10,715 bases of DNA, taken from positions 1 through 10,715 of the forward strand of contig JAITCR010000178.1 of assembly GCA_031282985.1 (NCBI GenBank). Direction: 5' to 3'. A program made the position numbers and the translations under genes. The stretch's first letter is position 1. Each line of letters opens with the position of its first letter. Below, in pieces: positions 1 to 6,110 of the stretch. The DNA is from Nitrososphaerota archaeon (GTDB lineage: Archaea; Thermoproteota; Bathyarchaeia; Bathyarchaeales; Bathycorpusculaceae). Under the pieces are notes generated by a model. It ran no database searches. It was not told the DNA's origin and was given only the letters and a program-made list of their open reading frames with translations.

Positions 1-492
1 AGTAAAACATGCACATGAGAATTCAAATTCAACCTTTACCATAAGGATGCAACACACAAACAACCCCCGGAACAGCCCATGCTTATCCTTGATCATCTGC
101 TGCAGGGTATTGCTAACTGCGTCCATGAGCACCTTAAACAAGCTCTGATCCGCCTCAAACACTGCACGGAGCTCCTCAGGCATAGTAAACACCATATGCC
201 GATGAGACACCGCAAAAAACCTACCAACCAACTCATCAGCCCACTTATCAGCATGCTTTTTACCACACTGCGAACAAATACGACTCTTACACGCCAACGG
301 AACAGTTTTGGCGGTACTACATTCAGAGCATTTGTAGGTTAAAAAACCACATTTTGGGTCTCGACAGTGCAACATCTTTTCTACTTCATCGATTTTGTAC
401 TGTGAGAGGTTTAGGTTCATAATTTTGAACTGCTCCCAGTTTTGTGTGAGCGACAGAATGTTTTTGATGGTGCTTTTGAAGGTCGCTGCCCT
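1..492 (-). pseudogene. IS91-family (HUH) transposase, decayed N-terminal part
   Basis: Reading the minus strand leftwards from the stop at 493-495 gives an N-terminal region with a zinc-binding module: two Cys pairs in DPKCGFLTYKCSEC, then SRICSQCGKKHADKW. It continues into VSHRHMVFTMPEELR, a signature of IS91/ISCR-type rolling-circle transposases. The frame breaks near 68-72 and resumes one frame over as PGVVCVLHPYGKG. It breaks again near 30-34 and resumes as NSHVHVL, whose HVH (9-17) matches the HUH metal-binding motif. Each break fits loss of one base. No good start is visible: ATG 418-420 lies inside the conserved region, and residues such as ILSLTQNWEQF upstream look homologous too. 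The element continues off the left edge. It is probably a dead insertion. Family assignment is confident; the exact IS and its ends are not visible. Confidence 0.82.
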
Positions 493-575
493 TCAAAAAG
501 AAGGACAGCTCAATTATATAAATGCATTAACAATTCAAAAAGAAGGACAGCTCAATTATATAAATGCATTAACAA
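492..575. repeat. 42-bp perfect tandem duplication with TATA-like core
   Basis: Two identical, directly adjacent 42-bp copies occupy 492-533 and 534-575. Each begins TTCAAAAAGAAGGACAGC and carries TTATATAAATGCATTAACAA. The TTATATAA core is self-complementary and matches an archaeal TATA box on either strand. On the minus strand it would sit just before the IS91 transposase remnant; on the plus strand it is over 100 nt before glyA. The duplication therefore doubles a possible promoter. There is no spacer between copies, so it is not a CRISPR array. Both copies being identical suggests a recent event or active homogenisation. Confidence 0.95.
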
Positions 576-639
576 CAAAAAATCCTCAAAAACCCATTTC
601 AAACACTATACTTCCCTCCAGTAATGGCTAAATACTGCA

Positions 640-647
640 AAATATAA
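640..647 (+). promoter_or_regulatory. Putative TATA box for glyA
   Basis: AAATATAA lies about 31-39 nt before the glyA ATG at 679. This would place transcription start near 667-672 and give a very short leader. No convincing Shine-Dalgarno sequence precedes the ATG. The TATA-like boxes in the 42-bp repeats are farther upstream and could act as extra promoters. Confidence 0.4.
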
Positions 648-678
648 TCCGTTGAGTAACTAGCGTGAGAACTAACCA

Positions 679-2013
679 ATGAAAAACCTGCTCGATATAG
701 TCTCAGACTTGATAGAAACAGCAAAAAAACATGAACAATACCGCGCCAAAGAATGCATAAATATGATAGCTAGTGAAGGTATAAAATCTCCTGCTGTCTG
801 CCAAATGCTCGACATGTCACATGACCTTGCCACCCGTTATGCAGAAGGTGAAAACAACAGCGAAGGTCACGTAAAAAAGCGCTTCTATCAAGGCCAAAAA
901 TACGTGAGCAAAATTGAAGACCATGCAACAGATGCTATAAAAAAGCTATTCCAAGCCACATGGGCAGATGTCCGTTTAATTTCAGGAACTCACGCAAACA
1001 CTGCAACATTCAAAGGTTTAGCCATAGCATCAAAAAGCAACAAAATGATTGTAACACCCCTAAGCTGTGGTGCCCACATAAGTCATGACTACACTGGTCT
1101 AGCAGGTAGCATTTTAGGTTTAGATAATATTAATCACGTGTATGATGTTGACGAGTTTAACATTGACCCAGACAAATCCGCACAAGTCATCCGATCAGCT
1201 AAACCAGGCATTGTCACTTTTGGTGGCAGTTTGTTTCTTTTTCCCCATCCTATACGGGAGCTTAGGGAGGTGTGTGATGAAGTAGGTGCATATGTAGCTT
1301 ACGATGCAGCGCATGTACTGGGTTTGATTGCCGGTCACCAGTTCCAAGACCCTATTCGCGAAGGTGCAGATTTTATCACGGCATCTACACATAAGACTTT
1401 TCCGGGTCCCCAAGGGGGTGTAATTATGGGCATCCCTGATACTGCAGCTAAGGAGAAGGCGGTGCGAAAAATTCAGCATGCAGTATTTCCTTTAACCGCT
1501 TCAAGTACTCATCTTGGTAGATTACCTGCATTAGGTATTGCATGCCTTGAAATGCAGGTTTTTGGTCAAGAATTAGCTGCTCAGGTTGTTAAAAACGCTC
1601 AATCTGCCGGGCAATACCTATATGAAAACGGCATTAAAGTCATCGCAGAACATAAAGGCTTTACAAAATCACACCAACTTGCTCTTGATGTTAGAAGCTT
1701 TGGAGGCGGTAACAAAATTGCCCAAGATTTAGAGGATGCAAATATTATTCTTAACAAAAACTTGTTGCCCTATGATGATCAAAGTGATAAAGAGAACCCT
1801 GCTGGTCTGCGCGTTGGCTTTCAGGATGTAACCCGACATGGCATGAGGGAGGGTGATATTAAGCATCTTTGTGATTTAATTATAAACGTAATTAAAGACA
1901 AACGCTCACCTGAACAAGTTAAAGTGGACGTCATGGCCTTGAAAAAAGAATTTAGCCATGTAAAATATGGCTTCCAAAGTGTCGATGAAGCTCTAAGTTA
2001 TGTTAAACATTAG
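679..2013 (+). CDS. glyA: Serine hydroxymethyltransferase
   Basis: A PLP-dependent cytosolic enzyme that interconverts serine and glycine while transferring a one-carbon unit to a folate or, in many archaea, a tetrahydropterin carrier. The 444-residue product spans the full fold. SGTHAN (102-107) lies in the cofactor region. YDAAHVLGL (208-216) contains Asp209 and His212, which contact PLP. STHKTFPGPQGG (236-247) carries Lys239, the predicted Schiff-base lysine. GLRVGFQDVTRHGM (376-389) includes Arg378, expected to bind the substrate carboxylate. It is slightly longer than typical archaeal GlyA but has no obvious extra domain. The ATG at 679 is chosen because it follows a TATA-like element and gives the expected N-terminus (LIETAKKHEQYRAKECINMIASE). 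A T-rich run follows the stop. serA lies two genes downstream, consistent with a serine/glycine role. The pterin actually used cannot be read from sequence. Confidence 0.96.
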   Translation: MKNLLDIVSDLIETAKKHEQYRAKECINMIASEGIKSPAVCQMLDMSHDLATRYAEGENNSEGHVKKRFYQGQKYVSKIEDHATDAIKKLFQATWADVRLISGTHANTATFKGLAIASKSNKMIVTPLSCGAHISHDYTGLAGSILGLDNINHVYDVDEFNIDPDKSAQVIRSAKPGIVTFGGSLFLFPHPIRELREVCDEVGAYVAYDAAHVLGLIAGHQFQDPIREGADFITASTHKTFPGPQGGVIMGIPDTAAKEKAVRKIQHAVFPLTASSTHLGRLPALGIACLEMQVFGQELAAQVVKNAQSAGQYLYENGIKVIAEHKGFTKSHQLALDVRSFGGGNKIAQDLEDANIILNKNLLPYDDQSDKENPAGLRVGFQDVTRHGMREGDIKHLCDLIINVIKDKRSPEQVKVDVMALKKEFSHVKYGFQSVDEALSYVKH

Positions 2014-2055
2014 TTTGTTTTTCTTTTTATATTTTATTTTGTTCTTTGGTTTTTG
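2014..2055 (+). terminator. T-rich terminator after glyA
   Basis: The glyA stop is followed at once by several runs of T (for example GTTTTTCTTTTTATATTTT) with no hairpin. This is the usual look of archaeal oligo-T termination signals. Confidence 0.5.
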
Positions 2056-2103
2056 CCTAAAGATTAATTAGTATTGTAGAATTGTTTTTGATGTTGAAAG
2101 TTT

Positions 2104-2376
2104 ATGGATTTAATTTATGTTCTTGTGCCCCTTGTGGTGGTTGGTTTTTTTGCGTTCTTTATTTTACTACCAAGATATGGTCCACATTACGTTTCACGGA
2201 TAGTTTGTCCAAACTGTCGGAAGGGGTTTAATTTCCATTGGGTTCCCGGGGCAACATTAGCTTCTTTACGATATGGTAACAGGAGACGTCTTAAATGTCC
2301 TTACTGTGGACAAGTTAACACCTTTGACATTGCCTCCACAAGGGTTAGTCAACCAAAGGCTGCCCATAGAGCATAA
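2104..2376 (+). CDS. Small membrane-anchored zinc-ribbon protein
   Basis: A 90-residue protein with one N-terminal membrane segment (about residues 3-23, LIYVLVPLVVVGFFAFFILL). It is followed by a zinc ribbon formed by CPNC (35-38) and CPYC (65-68), with a basic stretch RYGNRRRLK in front of the second pair. The two Cys pairs about 30 residues apart fit one four-Cys zinc site facing the cytoplasm if the N-terminus is outside. The tail is polar and basic. I do not recognise the family, so function is unknown; membrane-tethered zinc ribbons can act as binding or scaffold modules, which is inference. It lies between glyA and serA on the same strand, 90 nt after glyA and 80 nt before serA. A T-rich stretch separates it from glyA. 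Clean domain architecture argues that it is a real gene. Confidence 0.8.
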   Translation: MDLIYVLVPLVVVGFFAFFILLPRYGPHYVSRIVCPNCRKGFNFHWVPGATLASLRYGNRRRLKCPYCGQVNTFDIASTRVSQPKAAHRA

Positions 2377-2406
2377 CTTTTCATTCTATTTTAGGAGAAC
2401 TTTATT

Positions 2407-2437
2407 AGTTAACAATGTAATCAACATATTGTTAACT
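2407..2437. promoter_or_regulatory. 10-bp inverted repeat before serA (candidate operator)
   Basis: AGTTAACAAT (2407-2416) and its exact reverse complement ATTGTTAACT (2428-2437) are separated by 11 nt. The pair sits 20 nt before the serA start, between the zinc-ribbon gene stop and the serA ribosome-binding site. Half-site spacing of about two helical turns (21 bp) suits binding by a dimeric regulator on one face of DNA. It could instead form an RNA hairpin in the leader. Which applies cannot be told from sequence. Confidence 0.55.
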
Positions 2438-2442
2438 CTTAA

Positions 2443-2447
2443 AGGAG
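2443..2447 (+). promoter_or_regulatory. Shine-Dalgarno site deciding the serA GTG start
   Basis: AGGAG lies 9 nt before the GTG at 2457. This supports a GTG start for serA, since no ATG occurs in frame near the expected N-terminus MKVLLNDGLEPQG. Confidence 0.7.
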
Positions 2448-2456
2448 ACTCTTGTA

Positions 2457-3638
2457 GTGAAAGTACTCTTAAATGACGGTTTAGAACCGCAAGGCCTAAA
2501 AGTTTTTCAAGAAGCTGGAATGGAAACAGATACAAAAAAACGTGATTTAAACGGATTAATAGCTGAAATAGGCCAATTTGATGCTCTAATTGTAAGAAGT
2601 GCCACAAAAGTTACCCGCGAAATTATTGAAGCAGGCGCAAAAGGAAAACTCAAAATCATAGGACGCGCAGGCGTTGGCTATGATAATATAGATGCCGTTG
2701 CAGCTTCTGAGTATGGTATTGTAGTAAAAATAGCTCCCTATGGTAGTACAAATGCTGTTGCAGAATTAACCATTGACCTAATGCTTAGCATTTCACGGAA
2801 TACCCCCCAAGCTCATAATTCACTTAAAAATGGTATATGGATAAAAAAGAAGTTTGAAGGGAAAGAACTTGCCTACAAAACATTGGGCATTATAGGCTGT
2901 GGTAGAATTGGCCAAAAACTTGCCCAAATAGCCAAACGCGGCTTTGACATGGACATTATAGGCTATGACCTATACCCTAGTCAAGAAAGTGGCATAAAAT
3001 ATGTTAGTAAAGAAGAGCTTCTCAAAAAATCAGACTACATTAGCATACACACAGGCGGCAAAGATGTCATCATAGGCGAAAAAGAATTTGCCTCCATGAA
3101 ACCAACTGTTTTTATCATAAACACCTCCAGAGGTAACAACATTGACCAAACAGCCCTCTATACTGCCCTTAAAGAGAAAAAAATAGGTGGCTACGCAACA
3201 GACGTTTATACGGAAGAACCAAAAACCGAAGGAGAACTCTTCAATGATAAACTAAAAGAACTTGATAACGTTGTCTTAAGCAGCCACCTTGGAGCATCAA
3301 CTATTGAAGCTCAAATTGAAACATCAACTGAAATCGCCCGAGTCCTCTCAAGCTACCTATTAGGCGGAGATTTCATCAACGCCGTTAATGCAGGCGAAAA
3401 TATTGAAGTAGAAGAAAAACAAGTCTTCACCCTCTTCGTACACCACAAAGACGTTCCAGGCGTATTTGCAAACATTGACAAAGTCCTCGCCGAAAACAAC
3501 ATCAACATACGCGCAAACTATAGCCGCCAAATAAACATAGGTTACGCTATAAGTGTCTATGTACTACATCACCAAGTAACGCCAGAAATTGTCACGCAAC
3601 TAAAAGTAGTACCGAACGTTTGCAACGTAAAATTCTAA
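2457..3638 (+). CDS. serA: D-3-phosphoglycerate dehydrogenase
   Basis: Catalyses NAD-dependent oxidation of 3-phosphoglycerate to 3-phosphohydroxypyruvate, the first step of the phosphorylated serine pathway, in the cytoplasm. The 393-residue product has the split catalytic domain around a Rossmann domain: IIGCGRIGQ (145-153) is the dinucleotide loop with Asp171 after it, choosing NAD. Arg225 (NTSRG), Glu254 (TEEP) and His277 (SSHLG) are the expected catalytic residues. APYGSTNAVAELTIDLML (93-110) is typical of the family. Residues about 324-393 form a C-terminal ACT domain (VHHKDVPGVFANIDKVL), which usually senses serine. The intervening domain of the long 525-residue forms is absent, so this is the short type. 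Start is GTG, supported by AGGAG 9 nt upstream. The serB and serC steps are not in the window. Product could in principle be another 2-hydroxyacid dehydrogenase, but the ACT domain and motifs favour SerA. Confidence 0.95.
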   Translation: MKVLLNDGLEPQGLKVFQEAGMETDTKKRDLNGLIAEIGQFDALIVRSATKVTREIIEAGAKGKLKIIGRAGVGYDNIDAVAASEYGIVVKIAPYGSTNAVAELTIDLMLSISRNTPQAHNSLKNGIWIKKKFEGKELAYKTLGIIGCGRIGQKLAQIAKRGFDMDIIGYDLYPSQESGIKYVSKEELLKKSDYISIHTGGKDVIIGEKEFASMKPTVFIINTSRGNNIDQTALYTALKEKKIGGYATDVYTEEPKTEGELFNDKLKELDNVVLSSHLGASTIEAQIETSTEIARVLSSYLLGGDFINAVNAGENIEVEEKQVFTLFVHHKDVPGVFANIDKVLAENNINIRANYSRQINIGYAISVYVLHHQVTPEIVTQLKVVPNVCNVKF

Positions 3639-3660
3639 TTTTTCTTTTTTTCCAATATTT

Positions 3661-3690
3661 TCTTTAGAAATGGGTCTTCTAAAGACTTTT
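3661..3690 (+). terminator. Hairpin plus T-run after serA
   Basis: TCTTTAGAA (3661-3669) pairs perfectly with TTCTAAAGA (3677-3685) across a 7-nt loop and is followed by CTTTTT. Oligo-T tracts also lie directly after the serA stop (3639-3652). This resembles an intrinsic terminator. It could alternatively be part of the end of the adjacent IS5 remnant, since that element's ends were not found. Confidence 0.55.
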
Positions 3691-3780
3691 TGTGTTATCG
3701 CTATTTTAATTATTCTTGTTTGGTAGTTTTCTTTCATTTCACTATAGAAGTGTTTTGCTACAGTAGACTTCTTGTATAAC

Positions 3781-4187
3781 TTATGTTCTCTGTTCGTAGT
3801 CGCAGATGCCTGCAATAAGATTGAACCGCAGGCTGAAACGTTTACGTCTGTTACAATAACGATCTGCCACAATTTTAAACCGTTTTATCAAACCAATCAC
3901 ATGCTCCTTTAAAACCCGCTCACTTGAAACCCTGTGGTTAAACGCTTTATCTTCCGTACTTAATAGTCTTTTCTTATTACGCTTAATTGGAACAACAGAA
4001 TTAACATGAAAACATGTAATACCAAAATACCCCGTGTCCACAACAGCCTTAACTTTAGAATTTACCGCAATTTTAACTCTTTAAACAGTCTAAAATCATG
4101 ACGACAACCATTAGTAAAACAGGTACAAATTATTTGTATATCTGCCTTGTTTACAACCACTTGCAATTTTATGGTATGTCTCTTCTT
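3781..4187 (-). pseudogene. IS5-superfamily (DDE_4 type) transposase, decayed C-terminal half
   Basis: The intact part (stop at 3781-3783) reads VVDTGYFGI, SSERVLKEHVIGLIKRFKI, then NRRKRFSLRFNLIAGI. These are hallmarks of IS5-superfamily transposases with a DDE_Tnp_4 domain: the second Asp in DTGYFG and the final Glu in SERVLKEHVIG. Upstream, after a frame change near 4080, the minus strand still gives QIICTCFTNGCRHDFRLFKE (about 4082-4141) and KKRHTIKLQVVVNK ending near 4187. Both match the YSGKKKRHT and HDFRLFK blocks of the same family. The N-terminal part, including the first catalytic Asp, is missing or unrecognisable. The remnant is too short and frameshifted to be functional. It differs in type from the IS5 element at the right end of the window. 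Confidence 0.8.
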
Positions 4188-4382
4188 TTAGCTATTGTAG
4201 GTGTTGTAGTGTTTTTACTTACCGAAGATATGAGCCTTTCAATGTGTATTGTGGACAAATGGGCTATCGCAAACGTTGCAATTCTCATAGTAGAAATTAT
4301 GGCTATCCTGTTTGTGTTCAAAGCTGTTAAGCAATTAAAGTCTGCTCTCTCTGAATCAACTGGCAAAAATATGCAACAATAA
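4098..4382 (+). CDS. Small two-helix membrane ORF, possibly a truncated gene
   Basis: A 94-codon frame whose C-terminal part (from about 4167) encodes two hydrophobic helices, SLLLAIVGVVVFLL and ANVAILIVEIMAILFVF, separated by TEDMSLSMCIVDKW, then a basic tail (KAVKQLK). This looks like a genuine membrane hairpin, perhaps the C-terminal anchor of a longer protein. The first roughly 23 codons are antisense to the IS5 remnant that ends near 4187, so the real N-terminus may have been lost when the element inserted or was deleted. The start at 4098 is therefore doubtful; ATG 4176 is an alternative. I do not recognise a family with certainty. The alternative reading is that the whole frame is a shadow of a longer decayed transposase; weak matches on the minus strand beyond 4187 leave that open. 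Confidence 0.4.
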   Translation: MTTTISKTGTNYLYICLVYNHLQFYGMSLLLAIVGVVVFLLTEDMSLSMCIVDKWAIANVAILIVEIMAILFVFKAVKQLKSALSESTGKNMQQ

Positions 4383-4447
4383 ACATTTTCTTTTTTCTGT
4401 TTTATCTTAAAACAATCAAAACTTTGAATTTTTGTAACTTTCAAAAA

Positions 4448-4456
4448 GTGTATATG
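4448..4456 (+). promoter_or_regulatory. Putative TATA box for dph6
   Basis: GTGTATATG sits about 26-34 nt before the ATG at 4482. No Shine-Dalgarno sequence is visible, so a leaderless or nearly leaderless mRNA is likely. A 10-bp palindrome CTGTTAACAG (4466-4475) lies between box and start. Confidence 0.45.
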
Positions 4457-4481
4457 TAAGTTTATCTGTTAACAGCTACAA

Positions 4482-5162
4482 ATGAAATTCGGTGTATTGT
4501 TTTCAGGTGGCAAGGATTCTACTCTTGCTTTGCATTTAGCGGCAGAAAAAGGACAAGTAGCTTGTTTAATTACCGTTGTTTCAAAAAATAAAGAGAGTTA
4601 CATGTTTCACACGCCTAATGTGGACATTACTGTGTTGCAGGCTCAGGCTTTGGGGTTGCCGTTGGTTTCGGTGGTTACTGAGGGTTGTAAGGAGGTGGAG
4701 CTTGTTGATTTGGAGGCGGCTGTGTTGCAGGCTAAGGTTCAATTTGGTGTTGAGGGTGTGGTTACTGGTGCGGTGGAGTCTGTTTATCAGATGTCTAGGA
4801 TTCAGAGGGTTTGTAGTAAATTGGGTTTAGAGTGTTTTAATCCGTTGTGGAGGTGTAATCAGCGATGGTTGTTAGATGAATTGCTTGAGCGTAATTTTAG
4901 AGTAGTTATTTCTGGTGTGTTTGCTTATCCTCTTGATGTGTCTTGGTTGGGAAAGCAGTTAGATTATGATGTAATTGAGCGGCTTTCAGTTTTGTCTGAA
5001 AAGTATGGTATTAGCATCACAGGGGAGGGTGGTGAAATAGAAACTACTGTTTTGGATGCTCCTATGTTTAAGCAGAAAATTGATGTTATAAATTCTGAAA
5101 CAATATGGGATCGCACTTCGGGTGTTTACGTGATTAAAAATGCGTTTTTGGTTTTAAAGTGA
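4482..5162 (+). CDS. dph6: Diphthine--ammonia ligase (Dph6-type ATP pyrophosphatase)
   Basis: Predicted to carry out the last step of diphthamide formation on elongation factor 2, ATP-dependent amidation of diphthine. The 226-residue protein is full length for the archaeal family. SGGKDST (8-14) is the PP-loop that binds ATP. GAVESVYQMSRIQRVCSKLG (96-115) followed by NPLW (120-123) is a Dph6 signature block. GEGGEIETTVLDAPMF (181-196) matches the family's conserved GEGGEyET.vLD.P.f block. The ATG at 4482 is chosen because the PP-loop must begin within a few residues of the N-terminus. It precedes sir2 by 67 nt on the same strand. Codons 45-125 are markedly G/T-rich compared with the A-rich ends of the gene. 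Function is family knowledge; EF2 is not in the window. Confidence 0.9.
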   Translation: MKFGVLFSGGKDSTLALHLAAEKGQVACLITVVSKNKESYMFHTPNVDITVLQAQALGLPLVSVVTEGCKEVELVDLEAAVLQAKVQFGVEGVVTGAVESVYQMSRIQRVCSKLGLECFNPLWRCNQRWLLDELLERNFRVVISGVFAYPLDVSWLGKQLDYDVIERLSVLSEKYGISITGEGGEIETTVLDAPMFKQKIDVINSETIWDRTSGVYVIKNAFLVLK

Positions 5163-5229
5163 TGTTGTTAACTGAATGAAAGTACTGTAACATTTAACAA
5201 GTTGTTTAACTGTTTTTTCAGGTTAATGT

Positions 5230-5973
5230 ATGTTGCTTGTGGATATAATTAGAGGCAGTAAAAATATTGTGTTTTTTGGTGGGGCAGGTGTGTCAACTGA
5301 GAGTAATATTCCTGATTTTCGTTCAGATAACGGTTTGTACATGGCACAAAATACTTATGGTTATTTGCCTGAAGAACTTTTAAGTCACACATTTTTTGTA
5401 GATAAACCCGAGTTGTTTTTTCAATACTACAAGAAAAACCTAATTTTTGTGGATGCAAAACCAAATGCTGCACATGTTGCTCTCGCAAAATTAGAACACT
5501 CAGGGTTTTTGTCAGTTGTGGTAACACAAAATATTGACGGGTTACATCAGGCAGCGGGGAGTGTGAATGTGTTAGAGTTGCATGGTTCAAATCATCGGCA
5601 ATATTGCATGGTTTGTAAAGCAAAGTATGATTTGCATTATATTTTAAACCCTGAAAATTGTGATGGGTTTGTGCCAAAATGTAAAAAATGTGGTGGTGGT
5701 ATAGTGCGTCCTGATGTGGTGTTATATGAAGAACCGCTTGACGAAAATGTTATGCGTGCAGCAACAGCGGCAATTGCAGCAGCGGACTGCCTTATAATTG
5801 GTGGCACATCCTTAGTGGTCTATCCTGCTGTTGGGCTTTTGCAGTATTTTAACGGCAATAATTTGGTGTTAATTAACAAAAGTGAAACACCCTATGATAG
5901 TCACGCTGATGTCGTTATTCACGAGAGCATAGGTACAGTGTTATCGAATGTAATTAAACAGTTGAATCTGTAA
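5230..5973 (+). CDS. Sir2-family NAD-dependent protein deacylase
   Basis: Removes acyl groups from lysines while consuming NAD, giving nicotinamide and O-acyl-ADP-ribose; in archaea a known target is the chromatin protein Alba, though none is in the window. The 247-residue protein has all core motifs: GGAGVSTESNIPDFRS (17-32), TQNIDGLH (99-106), His118 as the catalytic base in ELHGS, and zinc Cys pairs C126/C129 and C151/C154. GGTSLVVYPA (191-200) and LINKSETPYD (214-223) close the NAD site. In the first motif the usual ESGIPDFR is ESNIPDFR. The arrangement fits the prokaryotic U class. The ATG at 5230 gives the family's usual short N-terminus before the Rossmann strand NIVFFGG. It follows dph6 by 67 nt and may be co-transcribed. 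Desuccinylase activity cannot be judged. Confidence 0.94.
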   Translation: MLLVDIIRGSKNIVFFGGAGVSTESNIPDFRSDNGLYMAQNTYGYLPEELLSHTFFVDKPELFFQYYKKNLIFVDAKPNAAHVALAKLEHSGFLSVVVTQNIDGLHQAAGSVNVLELHGSNHRQYCMVCKAKYDLHYILNPENCDGFVPKCKKCGGGIVRPDVVLYEEPLDENVMRAATAAIAAADCLIIGGTSLVVYPAVGLLQYFNGNNLVLINKSETPYDSHADVVIHESIGTVLSNVIKQLNL

Positions 5974-6064
5974 AGTAAAAAGTGTTTTAGGCGACTATAG
6001 TTCTATTTTCATTTCCACTTCAACTAATCTCTCTACTGCACTGTATTGTTGAATGATCTTTGTG

Positions 6065-6072
6065 TTTATATG
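6065..6072 (+). promoter_or_regulatory. Putative TATA box for the nuclease-like gene
   Basis: TTTATATG lies 38-46 nt before the GTG at 6111 and 56-64 nt before the ATG at 6129. It predicts transcription starting near 6093-6098 and a leader containing GTTAAC (6104-6109). It suggests that this gene and hycI form a unit separate from sir2. Confidence 0.4.
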
Positions 6073-6110
6073 CATTTTTTATCCGCTAATGATAACCTTG
6101 GTAGTTAACA

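Noticed and set aside
79..342. Plus-strand 87-codon frame
   Set aside because: It is antisense to the IS91 transposase remnant, whose minus-strand reading has clear family motifs.
492..575. CRISPR array
   Set aside because: Only two copies, directly adjacent with no spacer, and no cas genes.
395..631. Plus-strand frame with a repeated peptide KEGQLNYINALT
   Set aside because: The peptide repeat is just translation of the 42-bp tandem DNA duplication; the frame overlaps the IS91 remnant and lacks any protein-like feature.
4169..4444. Minus-strand 91-codon frame as an N-terminal continuation of the IS5 transposase
   Set aside because: Beyond about 4187 the translation shows only weak, short resemblance (IHIER) and no catalytic Asp block; the plus strand looks more like membrane protein there.
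5249..5677. Minus-strand 142-codon frame
   Set aside because: Antisense of the well-supported sir2 gene, with no motifs of its own.
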